From: Drosophila miranda
Lineage: Eukaryota; Arthropoda; Insecta; Diptera; Drosophilidae
Direction of reading: 5' to 3'
DNA length: 64,000 nt
Assembly (NCBI RefSeq): GCF_003369915.1
Contig: NW_022881614.1
Coordinates: 21,244,336 to 21,308,335 of the forward strand
Shown piece after piece: positions 44,365 to 55,754 of this stretch. The notes below the pieces were generated by a model, which was given only the letters and a program-made list of their open reading frames with translations, had not been told where the DNA came from and searched no databases. Position numbers and translations under genes: made by a program. The first letter of the stretch is position 1. Each line of letters begins with the position of its first letter.

Positions 44365-46230
44365 TAGCGCCTTTCTGCTGATTTCTGTTTGCCTGGTATC
44401 CCAGGTTTGAGATTCCCGTTTTTGGCTATTTGAGCGGTCACAAGTTGAAAGTTGTACAACAAAAAAATTTTTTTACAGTAACTTTTGTTGTTTTTTTTGT
44501 TATTTGTGGCCCGATCTAGGCGTGCGTACTCGGAATAGCTTCCTTGAACTAATTCATTCCTTATCAAGGACCAAGGATCAAGGATATTTGCTACAGACAT
44601 ATATATCTTGTTTTCGCCGTTATTTGTGGCCCGATCTAAACGTGCGACGGCTTCCCGTAGCCGGAATTGCTTCCTTAATCTAATGCATTCCGTATCAAGG
44701 ACCAAGGGTCAAGGATATTTGCTCCATACATATATATCTTGTTTTCTCGCTTATTTGTGAGCCGATCTAGGCGTGCCACGGACCTCCGGGATCAGATAAA
44801 TCTTCTTGATCCTTCGGTAAGGACTCCAGCAACCCCAACATTACACATTTTCTAGGCTATTTGTGGGCCGATATAGGCGTGCGACGGCTTCCTTTGATCG
44901 GAAAAAAGTCCCTGATTCAATGGAGTCCTTATCAAGGATCAAGAACATTTTGCCCAATAAAAAATATTTATTTTTCTCCGCTATTTGTGAACCAATGTGG
45001 CGTGCCACGTTGTTTTGTAATCTGGATAGTTTCCCCAGTAGAGGATACAGCAAGGATGGTTTTCCAATAATTTTATTTATCATAACTTAGCTTAACATAA
45101 ATAAATAAACAAGTGGAAAATATCTTATCTATTATATAAATGAATAGACGCGTATGTATATCCTTAAACCTAACAACGATATCTATCTAGATTGGTTTCC
45201 CGTGGTTTCGAAGGATCGAAGGATGACGATGGCTTGTTTGGTTCGGATCTTGCAAGGGGTGCGCTTCTGTCCTGCTGGGATAGGACTCGGTCTGTCTCGA
45301 CTACGCCTCGGTAATGCTTGGTAATGCTGGATGGAGTCCTACATCTGGTAGGGGGAAATCGAATACGACTCGGTTTGTGGCAAAGCGTAGGGTACATACT
45401 CGTAAGTTCTCTGTGAAGGAAGAGATCATTTAAAATAATCATTATGATTCGGCGGCTTATGAATTGGGGGGGTTATTCCCGTGAACAAAAAATTCGGCTG
45501 CGGCGCTGGTAGCCGAAGACCCTGTGATCTAATCTAGACAGTTCGTTTGCAACATGTTCGGTGTATGAACTGGCACATCTACGAATATATACTGTATGGG
45601 GTTACTGGTTTAATTGAGATGAGATCGATTGTTGCGCGGGAATACATCGCGTTGCAATTGGTGCATTCCGCGTCCGCGGTCACACTGATTGGTATTTTTA
45701 GTATTTTCCAGTAGTTTGAAGACGCTTTATGGACTCACCCTCTTCTCCAATGCACCAATGTAGAAATCGTGTAGAAATGCCATTTACAGCCATGTCGCAG
45801 GACACATCGAATACTAAGGGCTCGCGCACACTATAGCTGAAAGCGGAGCAGAAATCGGAGCTGATAGCTGATTTATAAGCTCTGAAAAAACAAACACACT
45901 GCACCGGTGCAAGTGCGCACATTGCAGACTGAGCTGAGCTGAGGGCTGAAAAAGCTCGCTGAAATCAGCTCAGCTTAGTTTGATCGATCAAGCATGTTTG
46001 TTTTTTCTACAAGCTGATTGCTGATTTTGGTCAAGTGTATTGGTTCATAAGTGATCGAAAATGGGCTGCAAAACATTGTTAAGCGAAATTACGGTTAATC
46101 CAGCGCTGGGGAATAAGCGGAATTATTAAAGATATTTGAATAATAGTTTTATTTCTATAATTTCTGGAAGGCGATAAATTAAGCAAAAAAGTTTTATTAT
46201 TTACCATTTTCATATGTCAATAATAAATAT
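44365..46230. repeat. Partial fourth foldback-like unit
   Basis: Contains the last central monomer, five right-arm sub-repeats (one more than units 1-3, about 44620-44745), the right arm including the 175-bp segment missing from units 1 and 2, and the left part of the PIF/Harbinger-like element (from GGGCTCGCGCACAC near 45829). It is cut at 46230 by the 5' LTR of the BEL/Pao element. Confidence 0.82.
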
Positions 46231-47372
46231 TGTTCAGGCCAGCAGCAGACGATTGCCGCGCACTGTGCCAACTTCGTACGCTCCGGTCTCAACTCGCTCT
46301 CGCGCGGTCGGAGGGGCGCTCGGGAGACTTTACGACCCACGATCCACCCGGCGCTCAAGCCATCATGGAGCATAGATCGTAAGGCCTAGTTTCAGTTACG
46401 TTTCCCACCGGTTGTGGCCACCTACTTCTCCAAAGGTTTAATTTGATCCGAGCAAGCTCCTGCGGTCAACCTCCGATCCAGTGTATATATTCCTACCTCT
46501 CCCAGCTACCAGCTGAGCTTTGGTTGCTGACATATGCACATGCATACAAGCACATGTACACATCGCAACGCAATCCAAGCGGCTGACAACAATCATAAAT
46601 TCATATGCTTGCAATTGGTTTGTTGTTTTTTTTTCCATGCTCAACGCTCCATCGGTTTTCGGTTTTATAAATAGAGAAAATAAATCACTGCGTCTCCGTA
46701 TTTAACTAATTATATTGCCAACAAAAATAAGACACGATCCATACATACGGCACCACATATATATTTATCTTACATATACATACATACGTACGCATTCTAA
46801 AGTTATACATATTGCATATAAAACGGTCATCCACCGTTTTAACCGTTGTTTTACATCTCGCCAAAAAGTTTGGTCGCCAACCCAAGCCACGGTACATAGC
46901 ACTTACATCCATACGCACACACATACAAGCAGCAGCAGCGGTGCATTCGTTTCGTTTTTCCTTTCGCTTTCGCTTCTCCACCGTTTGCTTGCGCTGTTGT
47001 TGGTGGGAGAATATTTTTCGGTGCCGCGCTTGACCGTAACGGAACGCCAAGTGTAGCGCTACCCAGCACTTCGAGGGTATATTGCTTTCAACATTCGTTT
47101 GCAACCGACTCTATATAGGGGTACCTTGTGCATCCATATCATTGCTCATCCTTATTAGTCGCTCTTGGTTGGCCCTTTGTTTTTTATTTGATCGTAGTAT
47201 TTTATATTTATATATTCCGGCCACGGTGCCCGACTTCTACTATATAAATACTCGCGATAAATCCCGCCAAGGCCACATAACCACGGTTCGTCGTTCACAA
47301 CCTCATCTTCTCCATTTCCGCTCACCTGCTTTGCGACTCTGATACGCGCTATCGCAAATCCATCAGCTAACC
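46231..47372 (+). repeat. BEL/Pao 5' LTR and leader (internal border unresolved)
   Basis: Begins TGTTCAGGCC. A TATAAATA box is at 46666-46673. Because the 3' LTR is truncated after 104 bases, the LTR's right end cannot be fixed by comparison, and I found no convincing primer-binding site. Short AT-rich and CA-rich (ACACACATACA) stretches fill the leader. Confidence 0.7.
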
Positions 47373-48707
47373 ATGCCCACTGGTGAGAAGAAATCTCGCA
47401 AGAAGTTTAGGCGGGGGAGTTCGCTGAGTTTGACCCATCCACCCAGCTCCAACGGCTCAATCACTGCGCCCACAGCTTCCCGTCCGGCCCCAGCTGAGCG
47501 AGGTCCGACCACGTCCAGGGCTCACACACCACATGCCTTTGAGGCCTTGTTGCTCCCCTCGGTCGTCCCTCGCACTGTTCCGAGCACTATGGCCCAATCG
47601 GTCGCCAGTTCCGCACGGTCTAAGTTTGCCTTGGCTGCAAGCAGACTGACACGCTTCGACCAGAAGCTCAGCGCTCCAGATGCAAGCACACCAACCCGCT
47701 CGGTCTCCCAAGTCCATCGAGATCAACTCCGAAGCCTGTGGGCGAAGGTGGACGCGGAGTTCGAGGCCTGTGTGGAGGCGATAACGGAAGTAGATCCAGA
47801 GGGGGCAGCTGACGTCCAGGGGATGTACGATGACTGCTACGCGGTCTAAGCGCAATGCCTTGCCGAACTGACGATCAGCTCGAACCCCCGACTGTCCCTC
47901 ACACGCCTCAACTGGCCATTCAAGTGCCGACTTCCGGCGGTTGCCGTCTTCCTCCATGTGACACTGATGTTTTCAGTGGGGACTACCAGCAGTGGCCCAC
48001 GTTCCGAGACCTGTTCACCGCCATCTATATAGAGAACCCGAGGTTGGCTCCAGTAGAAAAACTGTTCCACCTCAACAAAAAAAACAAGCGGTGAGGCCCA
48101 CGACATAGTGGCACAGGCTCCACTCACGAACGAAGGGTTCGCGTCCGCATGGAGCGCCCTAAGTGAGCGTTTCCAAAACAAGAGGCTGATACTCAAAGCC
48201 CAGCTGAAGATCCTTTTCAGTCTGCCCCAAATCCGCACCGAGTCAGCTGCAGCGCTAAAAGAGCTTCAGAGGGCCGTCCACAAGTGCCTTACGACACTCA
48301 ACCACTCCGAGGTCTCCACAGACAGCAGTTTCGCTGACGGAGTGTTAGTGTACCTCAAATCCGCGAAGTTGCCGAAAGCGACTTTGGAGCTTTGGGAGCA
48401 GTCCGTGACACACAAGTCCGAAATTCCCACCTGGCACGCTATGGACAAGTTCCTGGCGGAGCGGTACCTGTCCCTCGAGGTGACTGAGGATGGCCATCCA
48501 GGCATGGAGACTCAGGCCCACTCCAGGGCGAGTCTACCCATGCCAGAGAGTTCAAAGGGCAATCCCAACACATTCCGTTCCCAAGGGAGCCCTGTTGCAA
48601 GGCGGGTTCACTCGTTCGGAACAACTGTGGATCCGAAGCGGAGAACGTGTGACTTTGCTCCAAAGAGAACCATCCGATCCGGGTATGCCCTCAATTCCTT
48701 CAGATGA
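47373..48707 (+). pseudogene. BEL/Pao Gag, frameshifted
   Basis: The ATG in ACCATGCC context opens 158 codons of a Ser/Pro/Arg-rich N-terminus and a helical segment ending at TAA 47847-47849. The Gag core continues in another frame (QQWPTFRDLFTAIY near 47985) and then a third (48108-48707, with FASAWSALSERFQNKRLI). At least two indels (about 47850 and 48080) and a TGA near 48705 break what should be one polyprotein. The order of motifs matches the DUF1759 Gag core of BEL elements. Confidence 0.8.
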
Positions 48708-51700
48708 GACCTGATGCTCGCTCCAGCTATATTAAGCAAAAAATGCTTTGCTTAAACTGTTTCGCAAGAGGTCACCAGATTCGTGAATGCCAAAGCGCCC
48801 ACAACTGCAACACGTGTGGATACCGGCATCATACGCTGCTGCACCGTGGCACTCCAGTTTCCAGCCAATCCGTGCCCAACTCCGTACCACTTCCGACTCC
48901 TGCCGAAGCTCAGACTAGCGTTCTGAGCTATTTCGCCTCCGGCAAGAGGGCGGTACTCCTGGGCACGGCTATTATTAATATTTGCCACTTGGGGACAAAC
49001 TTTCGCGCCCGCGCTCTAATCGACCCGGGCTCCGAGGCGACGTTCATTACGGAACGTCTCTTCCAGATCATTAAGTTGCCATTCCGACTCGCCCAGGCAC
49101 AGGTCTCGGGCCTCAATCAGACCATATCCGCTCAGTCCAAGAAGCTCTGCCATTTTTCCATCCGCTCCCCGACTAAGCCGGGCTTACACTTGGACGCCAC
49201 AGCCTATGTCCTGCCGGAACTATCAGGCAGCCTTCCCTCCCATCCGATCCCGGAACACTCGTTGCGAGACTTGCCGAACCTGCCATGGGCAGACCCGACA
49301 TTTTACGCAAGCTCACAAATAGATGTCCTGATTGGTGCCGACATCCTTCCATCCATCCTCTTGAGCGGCTCACAGACGAACATCTGTGGATCTCTCCTCG
49401 GACAGGAGACCATTTTCGGATGGGTTCTTACAGGCCCAGTGCCAAACACGGTACAAGGCAGGGTCGCATCCTTATCCACGCAAATTTCCACCGAGCTAGA
49501 GACTCCGTTAGACAAACTCCTCACAAAGTTTTGGGAGGTGGAGGACATTCCTACTAAAATAGAAAGCGAGTCGGATTCGTACTGCGAAAGAAATTTCCTC
49601 CGAACTACGTCAAGAACGCCAAGCGGGAAATACGTCGTCACGTTACCGTTTCGCGACCCAGATCATCTCGGATCAGATCTGGGGTATTCAAGGGCAACCG
49701 CGCTGGCCCAGTTCCTAAGAAACGAAAATCGCTTGAAAAGAAACAGTCCCCTACAAGAGCAGTACGACACCGTGATCCAAGAACACCTAGAGCTTGGACA
49801 CATGACAGAAGTTCTTCCGACTCATGGGTCCTCAACCTATTACCTGCCGCACCACGCTGTCTTCAAGCCTGATAGCACCACCACGAAAGTCCGCGTTGTA
49901 TTTAACGCATCCAGCCCGTCGACTAACGGTATCAGCTTGAATGACCTTCTGCACCCCGGCCCTGTTCTCCAGTCCGACTTAACCCTTCAGATCCTGAAGT
50001 GGCGCTACTACCGGTACGTCTTCAATGCTGAAGCACACCCCCTTCCAGCGAATTTTGTTTCGCAACAAGGAGGGCGAGATACGCGACTATGAGTTGCAAA
50101 CTGTCACCTTTGGAGTCAATTGTGCTCCCTTTCTCACCATCCGGGTGTTGCAACAGCTTGCAGACGATGTCCAGTCCCGATTCCCAAGAGCCAGTCACAT
50201 CATTCGGTCCTGTTTGTATGACGACGATGTCCTAGCGGGAGCAGACTCTCCCACTGAGGCTCAACTAGCTATCCGCGAGTTACAGGCCGCCCTGAGTTCT
50301 GCCGGGTTTCCACTGAGAAAATGGACGTCCAACCACAAGGATATCCTGTATACCATTCCGAATGACCATCTCCTTCACACCGACTTCCTTGAACTCGAGG
50401 CAGAACGCACAGCCAAGACTCTCGGAATTCGCTGGAAGGCGACAACAGACGATTTCTTCTTCGTTCCGCCAGAGCTGGCATCTACGGCATCCAATACCAA
50501 GCGAGCGGTGCTTTCCCAGATAGCAAGGTTGTTCGACCCTGCGGGCTGGTTGGCGCCTTTCATTGTCCGGTCAAAGATCTTCATGCAGGAGATCTGGTTG
50601 CAAGAAGTGGGATGGGACGAAGATCTTCCGACCGAGATGCGTCAGCGCTGGCAGAGTTTTCTGCGGAGCTACTCCGCTCTCGACCAGATCCGCATTCCAA
50701 GGTGGATTGGCTCCGAACCAGCTGTAAGGGTCGAGCATCACGGATTTTGCGATGCGTCCGAAAAGGCGTACGGTGCGGCGATCTACGTACGCATCGAGAC
50801 TGACCACCTGGTCAAGGTGCAGTTGCTTACCGCGAAAACACGAGTCGCACCCGTTAAGACTGTATCGCTCCCCCGGTTAGAGCTGTGCGGCGCCGTGCTG
50901 CTGTCCGAAATGGTGACGGCTATCCTGCCAAATATGCCAAGCGCACCTACAACCTGTTACTTCTGGACAGATTCCGCTATAGTCCTGTTCTGGCTGAAAA
51001 AGCCTGCTTGCCACTGGACTACCTTCGTGGCCAACCGAGTGACCAGAATTTCGCAAGCCACCGGGGTCGAGAATTGGGGGCACGTTCCGTCCGCACAAAA
51101 TCCCGCCGACCTCGCCAGCAGGGGCGTATCCTTACAGGAGCTCGTCGAGAACCAACTCTGGTGGCACGGACCAGAGTGGTTGCAAGGGCCCCGGCATCAA
51201 TGGCCAGCCCAAGGCGGGGTCGATCCCGTGATAACCCTCGAGCAACGTGCTCTGAAGGTTCATTTTGCACCGAGCCCATCCGAAGACTTCCTCGATCGGT
51301 TCTCCAATCTGGAGAGAGCCCTGCGAGTCCGTGCTTATGTCCTTCGCTTCACAAAACGCTGCCGGAAGCTGGTCACCGGACAAGAGGACCACCTTGCAAG
51401 CGAAGACATTACCGAAGCTGAGCGCACTCTTATCCTAGAGACTCAGCGCAGGGAATACTCCCAAGAGCATCACTGCCTAAGCGAGAAGCGGCCAGTGCCA
51501 AGGTCAAGTTCTATCCTGAATTTGAACCCGTTCCTAGACCAACATGGGCTCATAAGAGCATGTGGCCGTATCGCAACTTCTACCTTTCTGAAGTACGACG
51601 AACGGCATCCCATTATTCTGCCGTACCGCTGCCGGCTATCCCGCCTTCTCGCGCAATTCACCCACCGGATAACTCTTCATGGCGGGAACCAACTAATGGT

Positions 51701-52762
51701 GCGACTTATCCGATCCAAGTTCTGGATTCCCAAGGTTCAGAAACTCATGAAGGGGGTGGTAAACTCCTGCAAGGTATGCGTCATCCACAGACAGAAGTTG
51801 CAAGCCCAAATGATGGGTGATCTTCCTACAGAACGAACGTCCTTTTCCAGACCGTTCACGCACACCGGAATTGACTACGCGGGTCCCTTCGAAATACGGA
51901 ACTACACAGGCAGAGCGTGCCTGATAACCAAGGGGTATGTGTGTGTGTTCGTGTGTTTTTCCACGAAGGCGATCCATTTGGAGCCCACGTCGGATCTCAC
52001 GACCGAGAAATTTCTTGCAGCCTTCGCTCGTTTCGTCGCACGACGAGGGTATCCGCAGCGCATTCACTCCGACAATGGCAAAACTTTCGTTGGTGCCGCC
52101 AAGGTGCTTTCCCGTGACTTCCTAGAAGCATTCAAGGGCTCGATAACTGATGCGTACAGCCATCACCGGGTTTCGTGGCGTTTTATCCCACCAGGAGCTC
52201 CACACATGGGAGGTCTGTGGGAAGCCGGGGTGAAGAGTTTCAAAACTCTCTTTTACAAAGCCACGTCCACTCGGAAGTACACTTTCGAAGAGCTTTCCAC
52301 GCTTCTCGCAAAGATCGAAGCATGCCTTAATTCCAGGCCGCTCTCGCCGATGTCCGAAGATCCAACTGAGTTGCTGGCCCTTACTCCCGGGCACTTCCTT
52401 ACCGGGGGACCCTTGATGTCCACGGCCGAACCCGAAATAAAGGGTGACCTTAAATCAATAATCAATCGATGGCAGCATTTAAAGGCGCTCACCCAACAGT
52501 TTTGCCAGCGGTGGAAAGAGGAATACCTCAAAGAGCTCCACAAGCGCACTAAGTGGCAGACGCCGACGCCAAACCTCCAGGTTGGGGATATGGTTGTCGT
52601 CAAAGAAGACAACCTGCCCTCCAACGAAAGGCGGCTCGGGAGAGTCCAGAGTCCGACAGAGTCCGTGTGGTAGATATCCTTACTGCCCGCGGGGTCCTTA
52701 AAAGGCCTGTTGTAAAGGTCGTTCTCCTCCCAGTAGAACGCCCTAGTTCCGTCCAAGAATAA
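48704..52762 (+). pseudogene. BEL/Pao Pol: zinc knuckle, protease, RT, RNase H, integrase
   Basis: Domains in order: zinc-knuckle clusters (CLNCFARGHQIREC), aspartic protease (ALIDPGSEATFI, D-P-G), RT fingers (KVRVVFNASSPS), RT motif C (YDDDVLAGAD), RNase H (FCDASEKAYGAAIY, FWTDSAIVLFWL), and integrase with an HHCC zinc site and catalytic D, D, E (GIDYAGPF, HSDNGKTF, GGLWEAGVKSF). A frameshifting deletion near 50025 removes the RT segment expected to carry the first catalytic Asp (motif A), so RT cannot work. A second indel near 52655 shifts the frame before the C-terminal tail (RGVLKRPVVKVVLLP, ending 52762). The integrase frame is otherwise open over about 880 codons. Confidence 0.88.
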
Positions 52763-52847
52763 CGCGAATGTACCTTCCAAAGCTCCAAGTTTCATTACTA
52801 ATACTTCTTCGACCACTTTCCTTCCTCCTAGTTCATCGTATCCAGAC

Positions 52848-53876
52848 ATGGCCCCGCGCTCACGCGCCAACCGCACCGGGGAGAGCCGGCATCCACGGGG
52901 TAGAGGCACCTACCGTTGCCGAGTCTGCTCAGGAATACACCCGCTACGGACCTGCCATGTGTTTCTGCGCCTGAGCCCTGAGAAGAGGCTCCGAGCCGTC
53001 CTGAGAAACAAATACTGCGCCAACTGCCTGGCGCACCAGCACTCCGGGAAGGACTGCCTCAGAGGCGGGCTGTGCGGGGTGTGTGGCAAGAACCACCACA
53101 CGCTACTCCACATCTCCGCGCCTCGCTGTCCAGCCCGCTCAGCCTCGCGAATACAGTCGACAGCTACATCGGCCCACGCCGGACGCCGCCCTCGTCGCCC
53201 AGCCCGTCCAGACCTGGCTGCACCGCCGCCATCTACGCCGGCTCACGCCGAACGCCGTCCTCGTCGGCCCGTCAGCCGACCGGTCGTAGGAACCGCGACC
53301 TCATCGTTTGCGAGTCCAGCGGCTCAAGCTGAGTGCCGTCCCCGTCACCCCGTGAACCGCCCCGTCGTAGGAACCCCGGCGCCCTCCGTAAGCTCCCTTC
53401 TACAACATAGGAGCCTCAATATCCTCCCGACGGCGCTGGTGGTCCTGGATACGGGCTCGAAGGATTTCGAAACCGGCGCGCTCATCGACCCATGCACGCC
53501 GGTGAGCTGCATTGACGACTCATTGGCCTCCGCCTTCACGATACCCACTACGCGCGTCGGCAACGAGAAGGTGTGCACCGCGGTCATTCGTACCAAGACG
53601 GGCGACTTCCGACTGGAAGCCATCCTGAAGGTCGAGCCCCGTTTGCGCATCCGCACGCCGATCCGACCTTTGAGCGATACGATCCGGGCTCGATTTGACG
53701 ACCTGAAGCTCGCAGATGCGCAATTCCATCGACCAGCCACCATCTCTCTGGTCTTAGGCGCCGACGTCTACCCGAAAGTGATCCAACCCGGGTTCCTGGC
53801 ACGCGAGGACGGCCTTCCTGTGGCCCAGAGCACGGTGTTCGAATGGATCGTATCCGGTGCATGCACACAGCCATAG
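52848..53876 (+). CDS. BEL/Pao third ORF: zinc-knuckle and protease-like protein
   Basis: A 342-codon ORF lies downstream of integrase and within the LTRs. The N-terminus is Arg-rich. Cys/His clusters follow (CRVCSGIHPLRTC, CANCLAHQHSGKDC, CGVCGKNHHTLLH), then a Pro/Arg-rich linker with imperfect internal repeats (HAGRRPRRPARP, HAERRPRRPVSRP, QAECRPRHPVNRP). A DUF1758-like retropepsin fold comes last (LPTALVVLDTG, ALIDPCTPVSCID, LVLGADVYPK, VFEWIVSGAC). The catalytic triplet is D-P-C, so protease activity is unlikely. The module duplicates the zinc-knuckle and protease part of the upstream Pol but is strongly diverged. The frame is fully open while gag and pol are broken. Function unknown. 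Confidence 0.75.
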   Translation: MAPRSRANRTGESRHPRGRGTYRCRVCSGIHPLRTCHVFLRLSPEKRLRAVLRNKYCANCLAHQHSGKDCLRGGLCGVCGKNHHTLLHISAPRCPARSASRIQSTATSAHAGRRPRRPARPDLAAPPPSTPAHAERRPRRPVSRPVVGTATSSFASPAAQAECRPRHPVNRPVVGTPAPSVSSLLQHRSLNILPTALVVLDTGSKDFETGALIDPCTPVSCIDDSLASAFTIPTTRVGNEKVCTAVIRTKTGDFRLEAILKVEPRLRIRTPIRPLSDTIRARFDDLKLADAQFHRPATISLVLGADVYPKVIQPGFLAREDGLPVAQSTVFEWIVSGACTQP

Positions 53877-53916
53877 ACACCGATTGGGCTTTGCATCCTG
53901 CAGGGGGGGGGGAGGA

Positions 53917-54020
53917 TGTTCAGGCCAGCAGCAGACGATTGCCGCGCACTGTGCCAACTTCGTGCGCTCCGGTCTCAACTCGCTCTCGCGCGCTCGGAGG
54001 GGCGCTCGGGAGACTTTACG
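53917..54020 (+). repeat. BEL/Pao 3' LTR, first 104 bases
   Basis: Matches 46231-46334 with few changes. It is preceded by the purine tract CAGGGGGGGGGGAGGA (about 53901-53916). Sequence switches to LINE C at GACTTTACG / TAAGCAACAAAGG. Confidence 0.88.
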
Positions 54021-54165
54021 TAAGCAACAAAGGCTTAATTAAAAGTGATTGTAAAAATTGGATCATTGTTTATTTCATACAAATCTTCATCAATATATAA
54101 ATTATTCCTCTTTTCATTTCCCAAAGGAGAGGTAAGTCTTTGGCAATCTGGTTAAACCAGCAAGT

Positions 54166-55752
54166 ATGGCGGACGCCGGTCACTCGGTGTCTGCCAAATT
54201 GAAACCCCCTGATCAGGTGGCAAAAAGCGGCAAAATTCAAACCAAAAAAACAATAGCAAAAAACTTCACTGCTTTGTGTTCAGGTGTGAAAGAGGACATA
54301 TTCGACAGCTTGACTAACGAAAAGTACCCAGCAAAAAAGATGCGCAAGGAACAAAAAAGCGACAACACCAATACAGACATAAATAACAAAATGCTGATAG
54401 ACGATGACAGTAACAAAATGGTGGAGGCTTCTGACGGTGTGACCGTTCACAATTCTCACACAAATGCCATAAATGGTTTTACTGGAAATACTGAAATGAC
54501 TAAAACACTGAATAAAAATACTAATCCGATTATAAACCCATCAAATGTAGGTATCGAAAGAGAAACAGGTTTGTATAGTGAGTGCCACATCGGTGATGCG
54601 GCTGTACTAGTATCGACTAAGAACAGTACCATCTTCGAAAACAAAAACACCAAAAATGGCTTATTCTTTTTTGAAAAAATAAGACCCCTTAAAATCAAAG
54701 GAATTAAAGAAATCGTAGCTCTTGCGCCTACACTATACAAGATTTATTTTAAGGTTTTCAGCGAAGCAAATGATTTAGTTTTAAATGAGGGGTTAAAAAA
54801 AATGAATTTAGTGGTATTTATACCAAAAGACTATGTGGAATCCTATGGAGTAATTAAAGGGGTGCCCCTCGGTTTTTCTGAGAATGAAATTATGGATAAT
54901 ATTACTTCTAACATAAAAATTAAGTCAATTGAAAGATTAGCAAGAAGGCAGAAAATTACAACCGATGACAACAACGAAACATTCAAGCTCATACCATTAG
55001 AAACAGTCAAAATTGGTTTTGAGGGTTCAGACATCCCAGAAAAGGTATCTCTTTTTGGGATATGTGGGATGAAAGTAAGCATATATGTTCCCAGAGTAAG
55101 GCAATGTTATAATTGTGGCAGACTTGGTCACACTTCGACCAGATGCAAATCAGCTAGGAGGTGCTATAAATGCGGAGTCGAGGAGTGCAGTGGTCTCAAG
55201 TGTATCCTTTGCAATGGGAAAAATCACTCAGCTAGGGACAGACTGATGTGCCCAGTATGGGAAAAGGAGATGGACATTAAAAAAATAATGACAATCAAAA
55301 AAATCGCGCGTAAGGAAGTGCTTAGCACTTACTCAATCCATCAAAATTTTTCGCTGTTAGATAATTATGAAAAAAACTATCCGAAACTAGACATAAATGA
55401 GGAAAATGTTCAAAACAAAAACGTTAAAGCAAATGAAGTTTTAAAAAAACACAGTTATGCGAGCAGGTTAGTGCAGAGACCTTTGGTTCCTGCACAAAAA
55501 CCCCACTATCACTTAGAATCATATACCAGCGATTCTAGTAATCACGTACCATTTTTTGAAAACAAAGAACTAAAAGAAAACAAATTTACCATTCAACAGA
55601 TGGTTGACATGTTGTCTCGTTTAGTCGACTCAAATGATGTGTCACATCCATCAAAAAAAGTGACCAGTACAAATGATTACAATATGGAACATAATGCAGA
55701 CAGAAAAATGAACAAACAGAGAGAAACGAACCATTTTAAAACATCTAAATAA
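54166..55752 (+). CDS. I-clade LINE ORF1, copy C, intact
   Basis: 528 codons, uninterrupted. A Lys-rich N-terminal half is followed by a conserved block (GLFFFEKIRPLKIKG, VVFIPKDYVESYGVI) and three Cys/His knuckles (CYNCGRLGHTSTRC first), then a Lys/Asn-rich tail. By analogy with I-factor ORF1 it binds the element's RNA and nucleates the transposition particle. The stop is followed after 2 bases by the ORF2 start. The presence of an intact ORF1 beside a doubly broken ORF2 suggests recent decay or slow mutation. Confidence 0.85.
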   Translation: MADAGHSVSAKLKPPDQVAKSGKIQTKKTIAKNFTALCSGVKEDIFDSLTNEKYPAKKMRKEQKSDNTNTDINNKMLIDDDSNKMVEASDGVTVHNSHTNAINGFTGNTEMTKTLNKNTNPIINPSNVGIERETGLYSECHIGDAAVLVSTKNSTIFENKNTKNGLFFFEKIRPLKIKGIKEIVALAPTLYKIYFKVFSEANDLVLNEGLKKMNLVVFIPKDYVESYGVIKGVPLGFSENEIMDNITSNIKIKSIERLARRQKITTDDNNETFKLIPLETVKIGFEGSDIPEKVSLFGICGMKVSIYVPRVRQCYNCGRLGHTSTRCKSARRCYKCGVEECSGLKCILCNGKNHSARDRLMCPVWEKEMDIKKIMTIKKIARKEVLSTYSIHQNFSLLDNYEKNYPKLDINEENVQNKNVKANEVLKKHSYASRLVQRPLVPAQKPHYHLESYTSDSSNHVPFFENKELKENKFTIQQMVDMLSRLVDSNDVSHPSKKVTSTNDYNMEHNADRKMNKQRETNHFKTSK

Positions 55753-55754
55753 AT

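Larger units (their letters stand above)
46231..54020 (+). mobile_element. BEL/Pao LTR retrotransposon, decayed, 3' LTR truncated
   Basis: The 5' LTR starts TGTTCAGGCCAGCAGC at 46231; the same sequence restarts at 53917 after a purine tract and is cut at 54020 by LINE C. Inside are Gag, protease, RT, RNase H and integrase of BEL/Pao type, then an additional ORF. Several frameshifts and a deletion of the first RT catalytic motif make it inactive. It is not the same family as TRAM, since LTR and protein sequences differ. It may have replaced part of a duplicated block (see findings). Confidence 0.88.

Noticed and set aside
46900..46930. Primer-binding site candidates TTTGGTCGCCAACC (46868) and GTTGGCCC (47169) for the BEL element
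   Set aside because: Neither matches a tRNA 3' end I can recall, and the LTR border is unknown.
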